This document shows, piece by piece, positions 27,340 to 35,700 of a stretch of DNA of 64,000 nt. Source of the DNA: Echinicola soli (GTDB taxonomy: Bacteria; Bacteroidota; Bacteroidia; Cytophagales; Cyclobacteriaceae); contig NZ_CP041253.1 of NCBI RefSeq assembly GCF_006575665.1, forward strand, positions 1,183,501-1,247,500. The letters run 5' to 3'. The notes under the pieces were generated by a model. The model searched no databases and was not told where the DNA came from. It saw only the letters and a list, made by a program, of their open reading frames with translations. The first letter of the stretch is position 1, and each line of letters opens with the position of its first letter. The position numbers were made by a program, and so were the translations under genes.

Positions 27340-27545
27340 CTCATTTTTGCTATAATGAGAACTGTGACCAAGCATGGCGAATTGTCTGCTCCAGGCAAGC
27401 TTGTCTGGTGCCAGTCAGAGAGGAACAGCTTGTCCCGGAGGCTATCGGGAACGAGGCAGTCCCGTCTAAAGATAAGGAAATTGCTTCACTCCGTTGCTCT
27501 GCGTTCGCAATAGCCTGTCCTGATACTTTAGGGGACGTTATGCTC
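27340..27545. repeat. Dispersed repeat family C, longest copy
   Basis: Non-coding stretch with AGCTTGTCTGGTGCCAGTC, GGAACGAGGCAGTCCCGTC and a GCTTCACTCCGTTGCTCTGCG block. The AGCTTGTCTGGTGC piece recurs near 33240 and, as GTCTTGTCTGGTGCCA, near 58920. Flanking bases 27550-27590 are a TCTCA/ATACT-rich simple stretch. Confidence 0.5.
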
Positions 27546-27591
27546 ATGTCTTAAGTCTCATTACTTGATACTCACATCTCAATACTCCCCA

Positions 27592-28350
27592 CTAATGAAC
27601 ATAAGAACCCGCATTCATATCAATCGTGCCGCCGGTCGCATGGTCTGCAAGGCCAGATACCAGCAAACATACCATCGGTGCAATATCCTTTGGCTCCGTA
27701 AGGCGTTCTAGTGCAATGTCTTTTAGGGCGAAGTCCTCGCCATATTGATCCATAAAATCCTTCGCCATATCCGTCCGGACAAATCCAGGGGCAATGATAA
27801 AGGCCCGAATGCCCTCTTTACCATAATATCTTGCCACAGATCTGGTAAATCCCACCAAGGCTGATTTGGAGGAGGCATAGGCCAAATATTCGGGTGTATC
27901 ACCTCGAAAAGCTGCACGGGAACTGATATTGACCACTCTTCCGTTTATATTGAGGCGGGCATGCTGGACAAATTCCTTGGTGATAATGGCCAAGGCATTG
28001 ACATTTACTGTCATCGTATGGAGCCAAGTGGCTGTCCATTCTTCTGTAGGAGCATCATCGGGCACTGATAGTGCAACACCGGCGTTATTGATGAGTGCAT
28101 CGATTTTCCCATATTTATCCACTAACCGTGGAATCCAACCCTTCACCTGCTCCAAATCACCCAGATCACACGAAACGATATATGTCGGATTGGGTAATTG
28201 CCTCTGCAATTCCTTAGCGGCGGCTGGGTTTTTATGGTAATGAATCAACACTTCTGCCCCGGAGGCAGAAAGCTGCTCAGCAATAGCGCGGCCTATTCCA
28301 CGTGAAGCTCCAGTGACGAGAATGCGTTGGTTTTCGAGAGAAATATTCAT
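27592..28350 (-). CDS. SDR family NAD(P)-dependent oxidoreductase
   Basis: A 252-residue classical short-chain dehydrogenase/reductase. Cofactor motif TGASRGIGRA at 13-22, INNAGVA at 87-93, catalytic Ser in NISSRAAF (S143), and Tyr158/Lys162 in AYASSK. The tail shows the common LTEPKDIAPMVCLLVS...GGTIDMNAGSYV. It is closest in look to 3-oxoacyl-ACP-reductase-like members, but SDR substrates are not predictable from these motifs. It is leftward, 28 bases before the cyclotransferase-like gene's stop, so the two could be co-transcribed. Confidence 0.9.
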   Translation of the reverse strand: MNISLENQRILVTGASRGIGRAIAEQLSASGAEVLIHYHKNPAAAKELQRQLPNPTYIVSCDLGDLEQVKGWIPRLVDKYGKIDALINNAGVALSVPDDAPTEEWTATWLHTMTVNVNALAIITKEFVQHARLNINGRVVNISSRAAFRGDTPEYLAYASSKSALVGFTRSVARYYGKEGIRAFIIAPGFVRTDMAKDFMDQYGEDFALKDIALERLTEPKDIAPMVCLLVSGLADHATGGTIDMNAGSYVH

Positions 28351-28378
28351 CGAACAATCAAAATTTAATGCTGTTTGG

Positions 28379-29008
28379 TTACTTTTTAGAACTAATCAAT
28401 TTCTTCAGATCCGCTCGGAGTGGAACGTTCTTAATACCTTCTTTTACTGCCAAGTAGTCAAAAATTTCTTCGTCCGTCAATGCATGTGTCTCTTTTATTC
28501 CCCTGATAATGGTCCCAAGGTACGATTCATGCGGAGCCACATAAGGCTGGAACAATTCCTTAGCAGTAAAAGTAAAAATGGGTTCACCATTTTGTTTGCC
28601 CAGGTACAGTAACTGATCATACCAACCTGCCTTTCCCAATATTACACTTCCCTGAGCGATGACCTTATCCAACTCAATTTCAGGACGTTGTGTAAGCCCA
28701 TTTTCCTGCATGATTACATCATAAAACTGTTCTTTTGAGATCCGGTACATGCAGGCCAAAGTCACTTCAGAAGCAGACATTTCTTTGTGGATAAATGCTA
28801 CGCCACCGCCACTCCATATTTTTGCAAGCTTGGCAAAATATATCCTATAGGGTATTTCAAGTCCTTTTTTTGCCGTTGGAAGCGACTTATCCACACAACC
28901 CTGATAGGTCTTGGTGGCGCCCAAGGGTTTGCCTCCCCTGATATAACAAAGAAACCTTTCCTCCAAAAGGTTAGATCCATAGCTGGCGTACCAAATGTAG
29001 TTACACAT
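28379..29008 (-). CDS. Gamma-glutamylcyclotransferase-fold protein
   Basis: About 209 residues starting MCNYIWYASYGSNLLEERF, where YGSNL is the substrate-loop signature of the AIG2/gamma-glutamylcyclotransferase fold. Other fold elements are CYIRGGKP, the strand GGVAFI and a helix-rich C-terminus. Proteins of this kind are often labelled histone deacetylase in Bacteroidota by mistake. The enzyme would act on gamma-glutamyl peptides or a related amide, but the catalytic Glu cannot be placed securely here. The frame runs 22 codons upstream to another ATG; I start at 29008 because YGSN normally lies within the first dozen residues. Confidence 0.7.
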   Translation of the reverse strand: MCNYIWYASYGSNLLEERFLCYIRGGKPLGATKTYQGCVDKSLPTAKKGLEIPYRIYFAKLAKIWSGGGVAFIHKEMSASEVTLACMYRISKEQFYDVIMQENGLTQRPEIELDKVIAQGSVILGKAGWYDQLLYLGKQNGEPIFTFTAKELFQPYVAPHESYLGTIIRGIKETHALTDEEIFDYLAVKEGIKNVPLRADLKKLISSKK

Positions 29009-29174
29009 GTTAGTTTTTGTATTAAGTCGTGAGTATTGAGCTACTTTTTTGGCTATTTGAGCTTGTGACTTCATGTGGGTTCAGTGCTTGGGCGAAGACC
29101 CAGCATAACATGAAGCTTATTGCCTAGAGTACATTGAAGATAAAATATTTATTATATCAAAGCACTCTTTTCAT

Positions 29175-29684
29175 CTATTCTATACAACTAATTAATTGAT
29201 TATCAACAACTACCCGTTCAAATGCCATATTATCCCTAAAAACCTTGATAAGCTTTTCTTGTGAACCATTTTGATCCGAATCACTTAATTCAAAAACATA
29301 TCTTTTCTTTCCAGCATTAACCTTTAAAATCGTTACTGGCCAAAGAGCCTCATATAAAGAAAATATCCCTATAAATCCCAATAGGCCAAACATAATCAAC
29401 CAAATAAACAATAGGCGCATAATCGAGCCGCTATTTTTCCAAGAATCATAACTACTTATAAAACCTTGAACTATTTCCAACACAGTAATGACTGAATATA
29501 TGGCCATACTGAGTATTACTATTCCGAAAAGAGCAAGCAATAGTGGATTTCTGACTTTAGAGCCCTTGGTAAATTCTACTTTTCTAATCTCCGCTAAAAC
29601 AATTCTTTTATAGGGAAAACCTTTTCTCAGTAACACAAATTCCTGTCCTTCAATTTTAAATTGGGTTGTGGATATTGGAGTCAT
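29175..29684 (-). CDS. Two-helix membrane protein of unknown function
   Basis: About 169 residues. A short N-terminal beta segment (TTQFKIEGQEFVLLRKGFPYKRIVLAEI) precedes two hydrophobic helices (about residues 46-72 and 86-108), then a C-terminal soluble strand/helix part. The plan (membrane helices embedded in a PH-like fold) resembles small sensor or scaffold proteins, but I recognise no family. An upstream ATG at 29699 adds five residues. The upstream sequence 29700-29790 resembles 29030-29110 before the previous gene (shared TTTTTTGGCTATTTGAG and GAAGACCCAGC-like blocks), so a short duplicated leader may precede both. Confidence 0.6.
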   Translation of the reverse strand: MTPISTTQFKIEGQEFVLLRKGFPYKRIVLAEIRKVEFTKGSKVRNPLLLALFGIVILSMAIYSVITVLEIVQGFISSYDSWKNSGSIMRLLFIWLIMFGLLGFIGIFSLYEALWPVTILKVNAGKKRYVFELSDSDQNGSQEKLIKVFRDNMAFERVVVDNQLISCIE

Positions 29685-29817
29685 GATTTTTTTGAGCAAG
29701 TCCTCTTGGTATTTTTTTGGCTATTTGAGTAAGAGACTCAGCATTATTCCGTGCTGGGGTGGAAACCCAGCTCAACGTGATATCATGAATTTACGAATAA
29801 ATATGATAAGTGTGTTA

Positions 29818-30288
29818 CTATAACTTTTTGAATTTGCCCTTCTCTAATGTCAAGGGAACTCCCACTTTGATAGAGTCCAATTTCAAACCAAAAAAGATTT
29901 TACTCTTATCATTTCTAAAAAATTCCAGTATAAGTCCAGCATTATACATTTTAAACTCACTTGAGCCTTCGCTTAGATCAACTTCTTTCCAATGCCATTT
30001 CCCAACTACTTCCTTATCCAAATAACATACTTTTGCAGAAGAATTGGGCTTAAGTTCAAATGACTTTATTCTTTTGTTAGGATCACCTTCTTCAAAAGGA
30101 TTTCCAGTGTGCTCCCATTTCCCAACCAATGCTGTCCGATCTAACTCTCCAAGATTAGTTTTATCAGAGAAACTAACTTCTAAAATATCGTTTTTGCTAT
30201 GGTTCAGTCCTTCTCCAGTATTTTTATCACTACATGAATTCATACTTATAGCCAAAAGGGTGATCAAAAAAACAACTGGCTTTCTCAT
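29818..30288 (-). CDS. Lipoprotein of unknown function
   Basis: A 156-residue lipoprotein: signal MRKPVVFLITLLAISMNSC with the Cys at 19, a Ser/Asn-rich linker, then a beta-rich domain with GKWEHTGNPFEE, VVGKWHWKEVDLSEGSSEF and a closing LEKGKFKKL. The repeated GKW turns suggest a lipocalin-like META or DUF-type beta-barrel, as in small outer-membrane lipoproteins; that is only a resemblance. It is leftward and separated from its neighbours by 130-150 bases. Confidence 0.6.
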   Translation of the reverse strand: MRKPVVFLITLLAISMNSCSDKNTGEGLNHSKNDILEVSFSDKTNLGELDRTALVGKWEHTGNPFEEGDPNKRIKSFELKPNSSAKVCYLDKEVVGKWHWKEVDLSEGSSEFKMYNAGLILEFFRNDKSKIFFGLKLDSIKVGVPLTLEKGKFKKL

Positions 30289-30433
30289 CTATATTTTAGA
30301 TTAAATTTAAAATTACAACAGCTATCAATATATTAAATAACTGATTTTAAACCAATTGTATTCATTGAAATAGTTTAGAACCCAAGGCATAAAAGCTTTT
30401 ATTACCAACATTGAGTATCAAATAGCAATCATA

Positions 30434-30593
30434 TCATCTCGTAAACCGAGCAAACCACTCAGCATGATCAGGAACATCATCCATTAAGTGTTTCTGGTCT
30501 GCCAACTCAAAATCCTAACAATCAAAACCGGGCGAGACCGTACAGCCCACCAATGCAAAACCATCCTTATCCAATACTTCTGCTGATATTTTC
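30434..30593 (-). pseudogene. Remnant of a cupin_5 (DUF985) gene, C-terminal end only
   Basis: Reading leftward in one frame gives VLDKDGFALVGCTVSPGFD, an in-frame TAG (30515-30517), then DFELADQKHLMDDVPDHAEWFARFTR and a TGA at 30434-30436. That is the typical C-terminus of the DUF985/cupin_5 family (LVGCTVSPGFDFxDFELA...L...P.H), with the stop replacing a residue. The N-terminal two thirds are missing; the fragment abuts the sulfatase stop. It is dead by truncation and nonsense mutation. Confidence 0.65.
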
Positions 30594-31961
30594 CTAGTTT
30601 TCCCTTACTTTCCGCTTTTCCCAATACCACTGGATCACTTCGTGGCTCAGCTTTTCTGCCAATTCCGGTTGCTGATCTGCTAGGTTGGTGGTTTCAGTGA
30701 AATCCTTTTCCAGATCGTAGAGCTCCAATTGGGTACTATCTGAATTGACCAATAATTTCCAATTTTGGTGGCGAATGGCCAAATGGGGGCTCTGGTGATA
30801 CGACTGCCGTGGATGATTAAAGTGTCCATTTCTCCCAAAATCCCAGTATAGATTACCATTCCTAATTTGTGTCTTCTTGCCCAGAAGGGCATTGCTCATG
30901 TCTTCACCAGACCAGGCCACCCCTTCGGGCAATTCAGCTCCTGTAATGGAGGCTAGGCTAGGCAGCAGATCCACCGCCCCAATGATCGTTTCGCTATCCG
31001 TCTGGTTTTTTTTGATAACTGCCGGCCAACTGACGATAAAGGGCATCCGGATTCCTCCTTCATACAAGCTGTTTTTGGAACCGCGCTGGCTGTTGGTGCG
31101 GATATGTTCGTAGGTGGGGTAGGCACCATTGTCACTGGTAAAGATGACCAGGGTATTTTTGGCGATTCCCATTTCCTCCAGTCCGGCCATCAGCCTGCCG
31201 ATCTGTCGATCATATTCCTTGAGCACGGGAATGAAATTGGGCTTGCTCGGCCATGAGTCTCGCTTATCATAAAATTCCTCATTGGGAATCCAGGGATCAT
31301 GCATATCGTCTGGCCAGAAATTCACAAAACATGGCTGTTCTTTATTTCTTGCTAGAAAATCCAAGGTCTTGTCCACAAAATATCCTGTCCTTTCCCAGCG
31401 CTCGATGCTGTCCTGCTCACTCCATATCCAGTTGGAAGCAGTGATCAGCTTATCAGGATCAGGACCTTCATAAGTAGTGGTGTATTCATCAAATCCGTAT
31501 TCGGTAATCTGTGGAGCATCCGTTACATCACGGCCACCACCCATGTGCCATTTTCCGATATGACTGGTTTTGTAGCCAACGGTCTTCAGCACACTGGCCA
31601 TGGATGGGGCAGCAGGATCCAAGTAATCGAACTGTTCGCAATTGGCATTACCCTTTCGGCTGTGCAAGAAGGTATTGATCCCCCATTCGGTAGGGAACAT
31701 CCCCGTGGTAATGCCGACTCGAGATGGTGAGCAAACCGGTGCTGCGGAATAATACTGGTTAAATTTCAAGCCGTTGGCCGCGAGTTCATCGATATTTGGC
31801 GTGGTCACCCAGCCACTGTTATAGCACGATAGATCGCCAATGCCCATGTCATCCGTATAAATGATAATAATATGGGGTTTGGCCATAGCTATTTCCTGGG
31901 AATAACCTCTAGCGCAAGACCACAAAAAAAGGCTAAAACATGCTAAAATCAGGTTTTTCAT
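30594..31961 (-). CDS. Type I sulfatase (S1 family), lipoprotein-anchored
   Basis: A 455-residue arylsulfatase-like enzyme. Lipoprotein signal with lipobox FLWSC (Cys 16). Calcium site IIYTDDMGIGD with Asp 37/38, then the formylglycine motif CSPSR with Cys 77, which an anaerobic or aerobic maturase converts to formylglycine. Further motifs are GYKTSHIGKWHMG, VIFTSDNGAYP and LYEGGIRMPFIVSWP. It probably removes sulfate from sulfated polysaccharide, fitting a marine or algal-glycan lifestyle; the exact substrate is unknown. No SusC/SusD pair or maturase gene is nearby, so it is not part of a visible polysaccharide locus. Confidence 0.92.
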   Translation of the reverse strand: MKNLILACFSLFLWSCARGYSQEIAMAKPHIIIIYTDDMGIGDLSCYNSGWVTTPNIDELAANGLKFNQYYSAAPVCSPSRVGITTGMFPTEWGINTFLHSRKGNANCEQFDYLDPAAPSMASVLKTVGYKTSHIGKWHMGGGRDVTDAPQITEYGFDEYTTTYEGPDPDKLITASNWIWSEQDSIERWERTGYFVDKTLDFLARNKEQPCFVNFWPDDMHDPWIPNEEFYDKRDSWPSKPNFIPVLKEYDRQIGRLMAGLEEMGIAKNTLVIFTSDNGAYPTYEHIRTNSQRGSKNSLYEGGIRMPFIVSWPAVIKKNQTDSETIIGAVDLLPSLASITGAELPEGVAWSGEDMSNALLGKKTQIRNGNLYWDFGRNGHFNHPRQSYHQSPHLAIRHQNWKLLVNSDSTQLELYDLEKDFTETTNLADQQPELAEKLSHEVIQWYWEKRKVREN

Positions 31962-32019
31962 TTTGGGCTGGTTATTGACAATGATAATTTATAACGTAAT
32001 AATACCACTCCAATTTATT

Positions 32020-32236
32020 CATTTAATCGATTTAGTAAAATTAAAATGGAGGATAATATTGGTTCTATATGATTTACTGTGAGTAACTTTTTACATTGTT
32101 TGCCAAATTCCAGCGTGGCTTTCACCTCATCACCTTTATTACTTTTTTGCTCTGGGTGAAAAAGTAATCCAAACCTGTCCGCCTGTGGAGGAAACCCCAC
32201 TGCGATTAGATGTTTGCCTAAAATCAAGGCCAGCAC
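32020..32236 (-). repeat. Repeat family E, long copy
   Basis: Contains GGTTCTATATGATTTACTGTG at 32061-32081 and a hairpin ATTACTTTTT...AAAAAGTAAT near 32137-32168. In reverse complement this order (hairpin, spacer, CACAGTAAATCATATAGA) matches 57851-57960, and its end matches 16147-16170. A 73-codon leftward frame covers it but has no recognisable protein character. Confidence 0.55.
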
Positions 32237-32255
32237 TCGCGCAGGAAAACTCCTC

Positions 32256-33147
32256 TGTTGTGCCGACAGCTGTGCTGCGGAACCACTAGCGGTGGGTTTC
32301 TAACTCAACACTTGCCAAAGTACGGACAGCATAGAGCGTTAGTTCTTTTCTATTAATCGGTATATCACCGCGAATTGGTCTGCCCCGCCGTTAGCTGCGC
32401 TAGTTTGGTAACAAATAAGATACGGGTAAGCCACAAAGGCACCAAGCCACTAAGTTTTTTTGGGAAACAAAGGAGCAGACTCCACGACACTTACCAACCA
32501 ATTCACTTTGTGACTTCGAGCCTTCGTGGCAAAAAAAACAGGCCACCTGTTGTTCCGGCAGCTGTATTGCGGAACCACTAGCGGTGGGTTTCTAACTCAA
32601 CACTTGCCAAAGTACGGACAGCATAGAGCGTTAGTTCTTTTCTATTAATCGGTATATCACCGCGAATTGGTCTGCCCCGCCGTTAGCTGCGCTAGTTTGG
32701 TAACAAATAAGATACGGGTAAGCCACAAAGGCACCAAGCCACTAAGTTTTTTTGGGAAACAAAGGAGCAGACTCCACGACACTAACCAACAAATCTACTT
32801 TGTGACTTCGAGCCTTCGTGGCAAAAAAACAGGCCACCTGTTGTTCCGGCAGCTGTACTGCGGAACCATGAGCAGTGTTTTAACTCAACACTTGTTAAAG
32901 TACGGGCGGCATAGAGCGTTCGTTCTTTTCTATTAAGTGGTAAATTGATCTGTCCCGCCGTTAGGTGGGTCAGCTTGGTAAAGAGTAAGATACGGGTAAG
33001 CCACAAAGGCACCAAGCCACTAAGTTTTTTTGGGAAACAAAGGTGCTGGCTGCAAGACACTTACCAACAAATCTACTTTGTGACTTCGAGCCTTCGTGGC
33101 AAAAAAAACAGGCCACCTGTTGTGCCGACAGCTGTGCTGCGGAACCA
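32256..33147. repeat. Three tandem ~290-bp units of repeat family A
   Basis: Units begin at 32256, 32548 and 32839 (TGTTGTKCCGRCAGCTGT) with the next start at 33118, giving 292, 291 and 279 bases; the first two are nearly identical, the third is diverged in the middle. Each unit holds an imperfect stem: GCCACAAAGGCACCAAGCCA on one side and GAGCCTTCGTGGC on the other, followed by an A run. Short frames inside repeat with the unit and are not genes. Bases 33148-33424 beyond it show a family C fragment and no credible gene. Confidence 0.9.
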
Positions 33148-33424
33148 TATGTGCCGCAGGTACATCAGCCGTCCAACCACCTTTTGGTAATATGCCCACG
33201 GCACATTTGGAGTGAATCCGTTCCTGCTACCGTTACCAAGCTTGTCTGGTGCATGACTTGATGGCCTAAAAAAACTCAATCCGCTGGCTTGCTGAACGGA
33301 TAAGACAGCGCCACTATTTTCTTCTTGTCCCCAGACGGCCCCAGTTTCTAGGGTAACTACAAAATCTCCATCTACTAGTAGATTTAAAGAAGACATTTGC
33401 TACACTTCATGATTCTCCATTTCT

Positions 33425-34006
33425 TCAAATCTTTCCCCTCCAAAACATTAGGAGTAATACCAACAGAAAAACCATTGTAAGCGCATAGGAAAGGTAGTTC
33501 CAGAACAATACTGTCCAATAGTAGCTACCCACGGCCGTTGAAACATCCATTTTTTCAAAATGTTCTTCCTTCAAAACAACTTTTTTGGTCTCCAAAGGGG
33601 AAAGATCAACATGGCTAATATACCACTCACCACCAAAGTAGGTTGCAATTTGTAAGGTATCCATCTGAGGACCTTCACTTTCCAAAGTATGTATTGTGGC
33701 AGCACGTGCCGGTACATGATCCTTCCAAAAAACATCGCCATTCCCATCCAATAAGTAAACGCTCTTTTGCTCCTCAAAGGGATTTTCCAGATTCACTTCC
33801 ACGGGAGAAGAGGGAATAGGACTAGGTCGGGAAAATCCCCATTTAAAAACTCCTAGGATAATAAAAATCAATATCGCCGATATGGATACAAGGCGTAGAA
33901 AAAACTTACGCCCTGATCCCATGGCATATACCAACATTAAAATCAATAACACATCAATTGCAATGACTATTGGTAAGAGATAACCTGAGAATTGATAAAA
34001 TAGCAT
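33425..34006 (-). CDS. Membrane protein of unknown function, three helices
   Basis: A 193-residue protein with two N-terminal membrane helices (about 8-30 and 36-56), a periplasmic middle of ~110 residues (NPFEEQKSVYLLDGNGDVFWKDHVPARAATIHTLES onward) and a C-terminal helix (~166-190). The middle part is predicted beta-rich. No enzymatic motif is seen and no family is recognised. It lies between the repeat cluster and comF. Confidence 0.62.
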   Translation of the reverse strand: MLFYQFSGYLLPIVIAIDVLLILMLVYAMGSGRKFFLRLVSISAILIFIILGVFKWGFSRPSPIPSSPVEVNLENPFEEQKSVYLLDGNGDVFWKDHVPARAATIHTLESEGPQMDTLQIATYFGGEWYISHVDLSPLETKKVVLKEEHFEKMDVSTAVGSYYWTVLFWNYLSYALTMVFLLVLLLMFWRGKI

Positions 34007-34130
34007 GGTTTATAAAATGATATAAATTTATAATTTGCGTATGGCTATAAGTATATGGCTTTAACGTTTACCTGTTCTTGCTTTCACAGGTGAAAAAAAC
34101 TAAAACCCAAACGGCAAAAGCATCCTCACC

Positions 34131-34823
34131 CTATTTACCTGCGGCAATAACCGCCAAATCCACTTGCGTTGCTCCTGTGGCCAGCAAAACATTGGCTGCA
34201 GCAGCGAGTGTAGCCCCAGTGGTCATGACATCATCTACTAAAAGTAACTTTTTATTCCTTACATCTACATCTGAAACCAAGGAAAAAACGTTCTCCACGT
34301 TAGCAATCCGCTCCCATCTGGATTTATTGGTCTGGGTAGTTGTAAATTTGGTACGTACCAGTTGGTCTTGGACAGGTAAACCCAATGCATCAGACAGTCC
34401 CTCAGCAAACATCAAACTTTGGTTATATCCCCTTCTCTTTTCCTTGGCAGGATGCAGGGGAATGGCCAATACACTATCCCATGTGCCTTTATATCCATTT
34501 CTGACCAATTCTTGACCATACAATTTTCCTAAAAACCTGCCCATTTCAGGCCTATTTCGATATTTTAACTGATGAAGCAGCTTTTGGCTAACACCTTTTT
34601 TAGCAAATCTGAGGAAGGCCATAACCCGTGTCACTTGACTGAGTCCCATCACTTTTTTTGCCAAATCATTGTCTTCAGCCCGCTTATGGTGGGAAGTCAT
34701 GGGCAGTTGCACCAGGCATGGCCTACAGATCAGCTCCTCAAAGTCAAACAGACTACATCGGCATATTGCGCAGGTCTGCGGAAACACCAGGGCCAAAAAA
34801 TCATTGAAAAAAGTGAAACGCAT
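34131..34823 (-). CDS. comF: ComF family phosphoribosyltransferase-like protein
   Basis: A 230-residue ComF-type protein. The N-terminus carries a zinc-finger-like Cys set (CAICRCSLFDFEELICRPC, residues 18-36), followed by LHQLKYRNRPEMG, the ComF segment LAIPLHPAKEKRRGYNQSLMFAEGL, and the PRPP-binding loop LLLVDDVMTTGATL at about 194-207. ComF proteins take part in uptake and processing of transforming DNA. Its substrate is not established. Divergent from the AhpD-like gene, which begins the rightward housekeeping block. Confidence 0.9.
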   Translation of the reverse strand: MRFTFFNDFLALVFPQTCAICRCSLFDFEELICRPCLVQLPMTSHHKRAEDNDLAKKVMGLSQVTRVMAFLRFAKKGVSQKLLHQLKYRNRPEMGRFLGKLYGQELVRNGYKGTWDSVLAIPLHPAKEKRRGYNQSLMFAEGLSDALGLPVQDQLVRTKFTTTQTNKSRWERIANVENVFSLVSDVDVRNKKLLLVDDVMTTGATLAAAANVLLATGATQVDLAVIAAGK

Positions 34824-34848
34824 TAGGAAAAAGGGTTGTTAGTTCTAA

Positions 34849-34875
34849 TTGACAGGAAAATACCTGTTATATTTG
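34849..34875 (+). promoter_or_regulatory. Candidate promoter for the AhpD-like operon
   Basis: TATATTTG at 34868-34875 fits TAnnTTTG; an ATTG lies 16 bases upstream (34848-34851), close to the usual -33 spacing though slightly short. It is 30 bases before the ATG at 34906. Confidence 0.45.
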
Positions 34876-34905
34876 TTAATTAGATAAAAACTACCCTATA
34901 AGTTA

Positions 34906-35262
34906 ATGAATTTAGTCAACGAATTCAACGAATACCGCGCGAAGATGAACGATAAGATCCTAGGGGAGGACAATAAAGTCCTCAAAAGGATCTTTAATTT
35001 GGACACGAATGCTTTCAAAGAAGGTGCTGTGGATATCCAATCCAAAGAAATGATCGGGCTGGCCTGTTCCATGGTACTACGCTGTGATGACTGTGTACGC
35101 TATCACTTAGGCAAATGCCATGAAGTTGGCATCAGCAAAGAGCAGATTTTTGAAGTATTTTCCATTGCGAACTTAATCGGAGGCACAATTGTCATCCCTC
35201 ACCTGCGAAAAGCCGTTGAATATTGGGAGGAACTCGAAAACGAAGCTAATAAAGATGTTTAA
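34906..35262 (+). CDS. Carboxymuconolactone decarboxylase / AhpD-like protein
   Basis: A 118-residue all-helical protein of the AhpD/CMD fold. The active-site motif is CDDCVRYHLGKCHEVG at about 61-76: a CxxC pair followed by His, as in AhpD-type peroxidase partners. The rest (MIGLACSMVLR before it; EVFSIANLIGGTIVIPHL after it) is typical. It likely functions in thiol redox chemistry. It opens the rightward block, and its last 8 bases overlap the next gene, implying co-translation. Confidence 0.87.
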   Translation: MNLVNEFNEYRAKMNDKILGEDNKVLKRIFNLDTNAFKEGAVDIQSKEMIGLACSMVLRCDDCVRYHLGKCHEVGISKEQIFEVFSIANLIGGTIVIPHLRKAVEYWEELENEANKDV

Positions 35263-35617
35263 AAAAGACCTTGATCTTGAGAAACGTTGGAGTAAGCTAC
35301 TCCTCGGCCTGAAGGACCTTATAGGCAAGAAACCCGCTGATTTGAACGGCATACTATTTATCATCGGGGTACAGGAACTCGGCAAAGGCATGAAAAACTT
35401 CAGTAAGGAACAGAAACAGGACCTTATACACATTGCGGTATGCAAAGTCTTGAGCCTGGCTGGCTTCTATGAACTGGATTTTATTGACCAAGATGGATGG
35501 CCTCATTGGAAATTAGTGAAGGAATTACCTCACTTTGATCTGCTGGAGCAAGAGAAATTGCTCAAAATCCAAGTCTTAGAATATTTCGAAAAAGAATTTG
35601 AAATAGACATTAAATAG
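35255..35617 (+). CDS. Conserved small protein, unknown function
   Basis: About 120 residues starting MFKKDLDLEKRWSKLL. It is soluble and mostly helical, with LNGILFIIGVQELGKGMKNFSKEQKQDLIHIAVCKVL in the first half and DGWPHWKLVKELPHFDLLEQEKLLKIQVLEYFE in the second. The ATG lies inside the end of the AhpD-like gene (8-base overlap). The frame extends 22 codons upstream within that gene, which I treat as spurious. I recall this pair as common in Cytophagales but no function is known to me. Confidence 0.72.
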   Translation: MFKKDLDLEKRWSKLLLGLKDLIGKKPADLNGILFIIGVQELGKGMKNFSKEQKQDLIHIAVCKVLSLAGFYELDFIDQDGWPHWKLVKELPHFDLLEQEKLLKIQVLEYFEKEFEIDIK

Positions 35618-35700
35618 ACATTTTACTTAGAATAAATATACTTGTTTACCATTTAAAACAATTTACAAGGTAACCCCAAAAGAAAATAAATCCATTATCT

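Noticed and set aside
28298..28313. Extra parS-like site TATTCCACGTGAAGCT inside the SDR gene
   Set aside because: Three mismatches to the consensus, including symmetric positions; likely chance.
33073..33396. 107-codon leftward frame upstream of the 290-bp repeats
   Set aside because: Its second half is repeat family A and C sequence read through; the first ~45 codons are not recognisable. At best a fragment.
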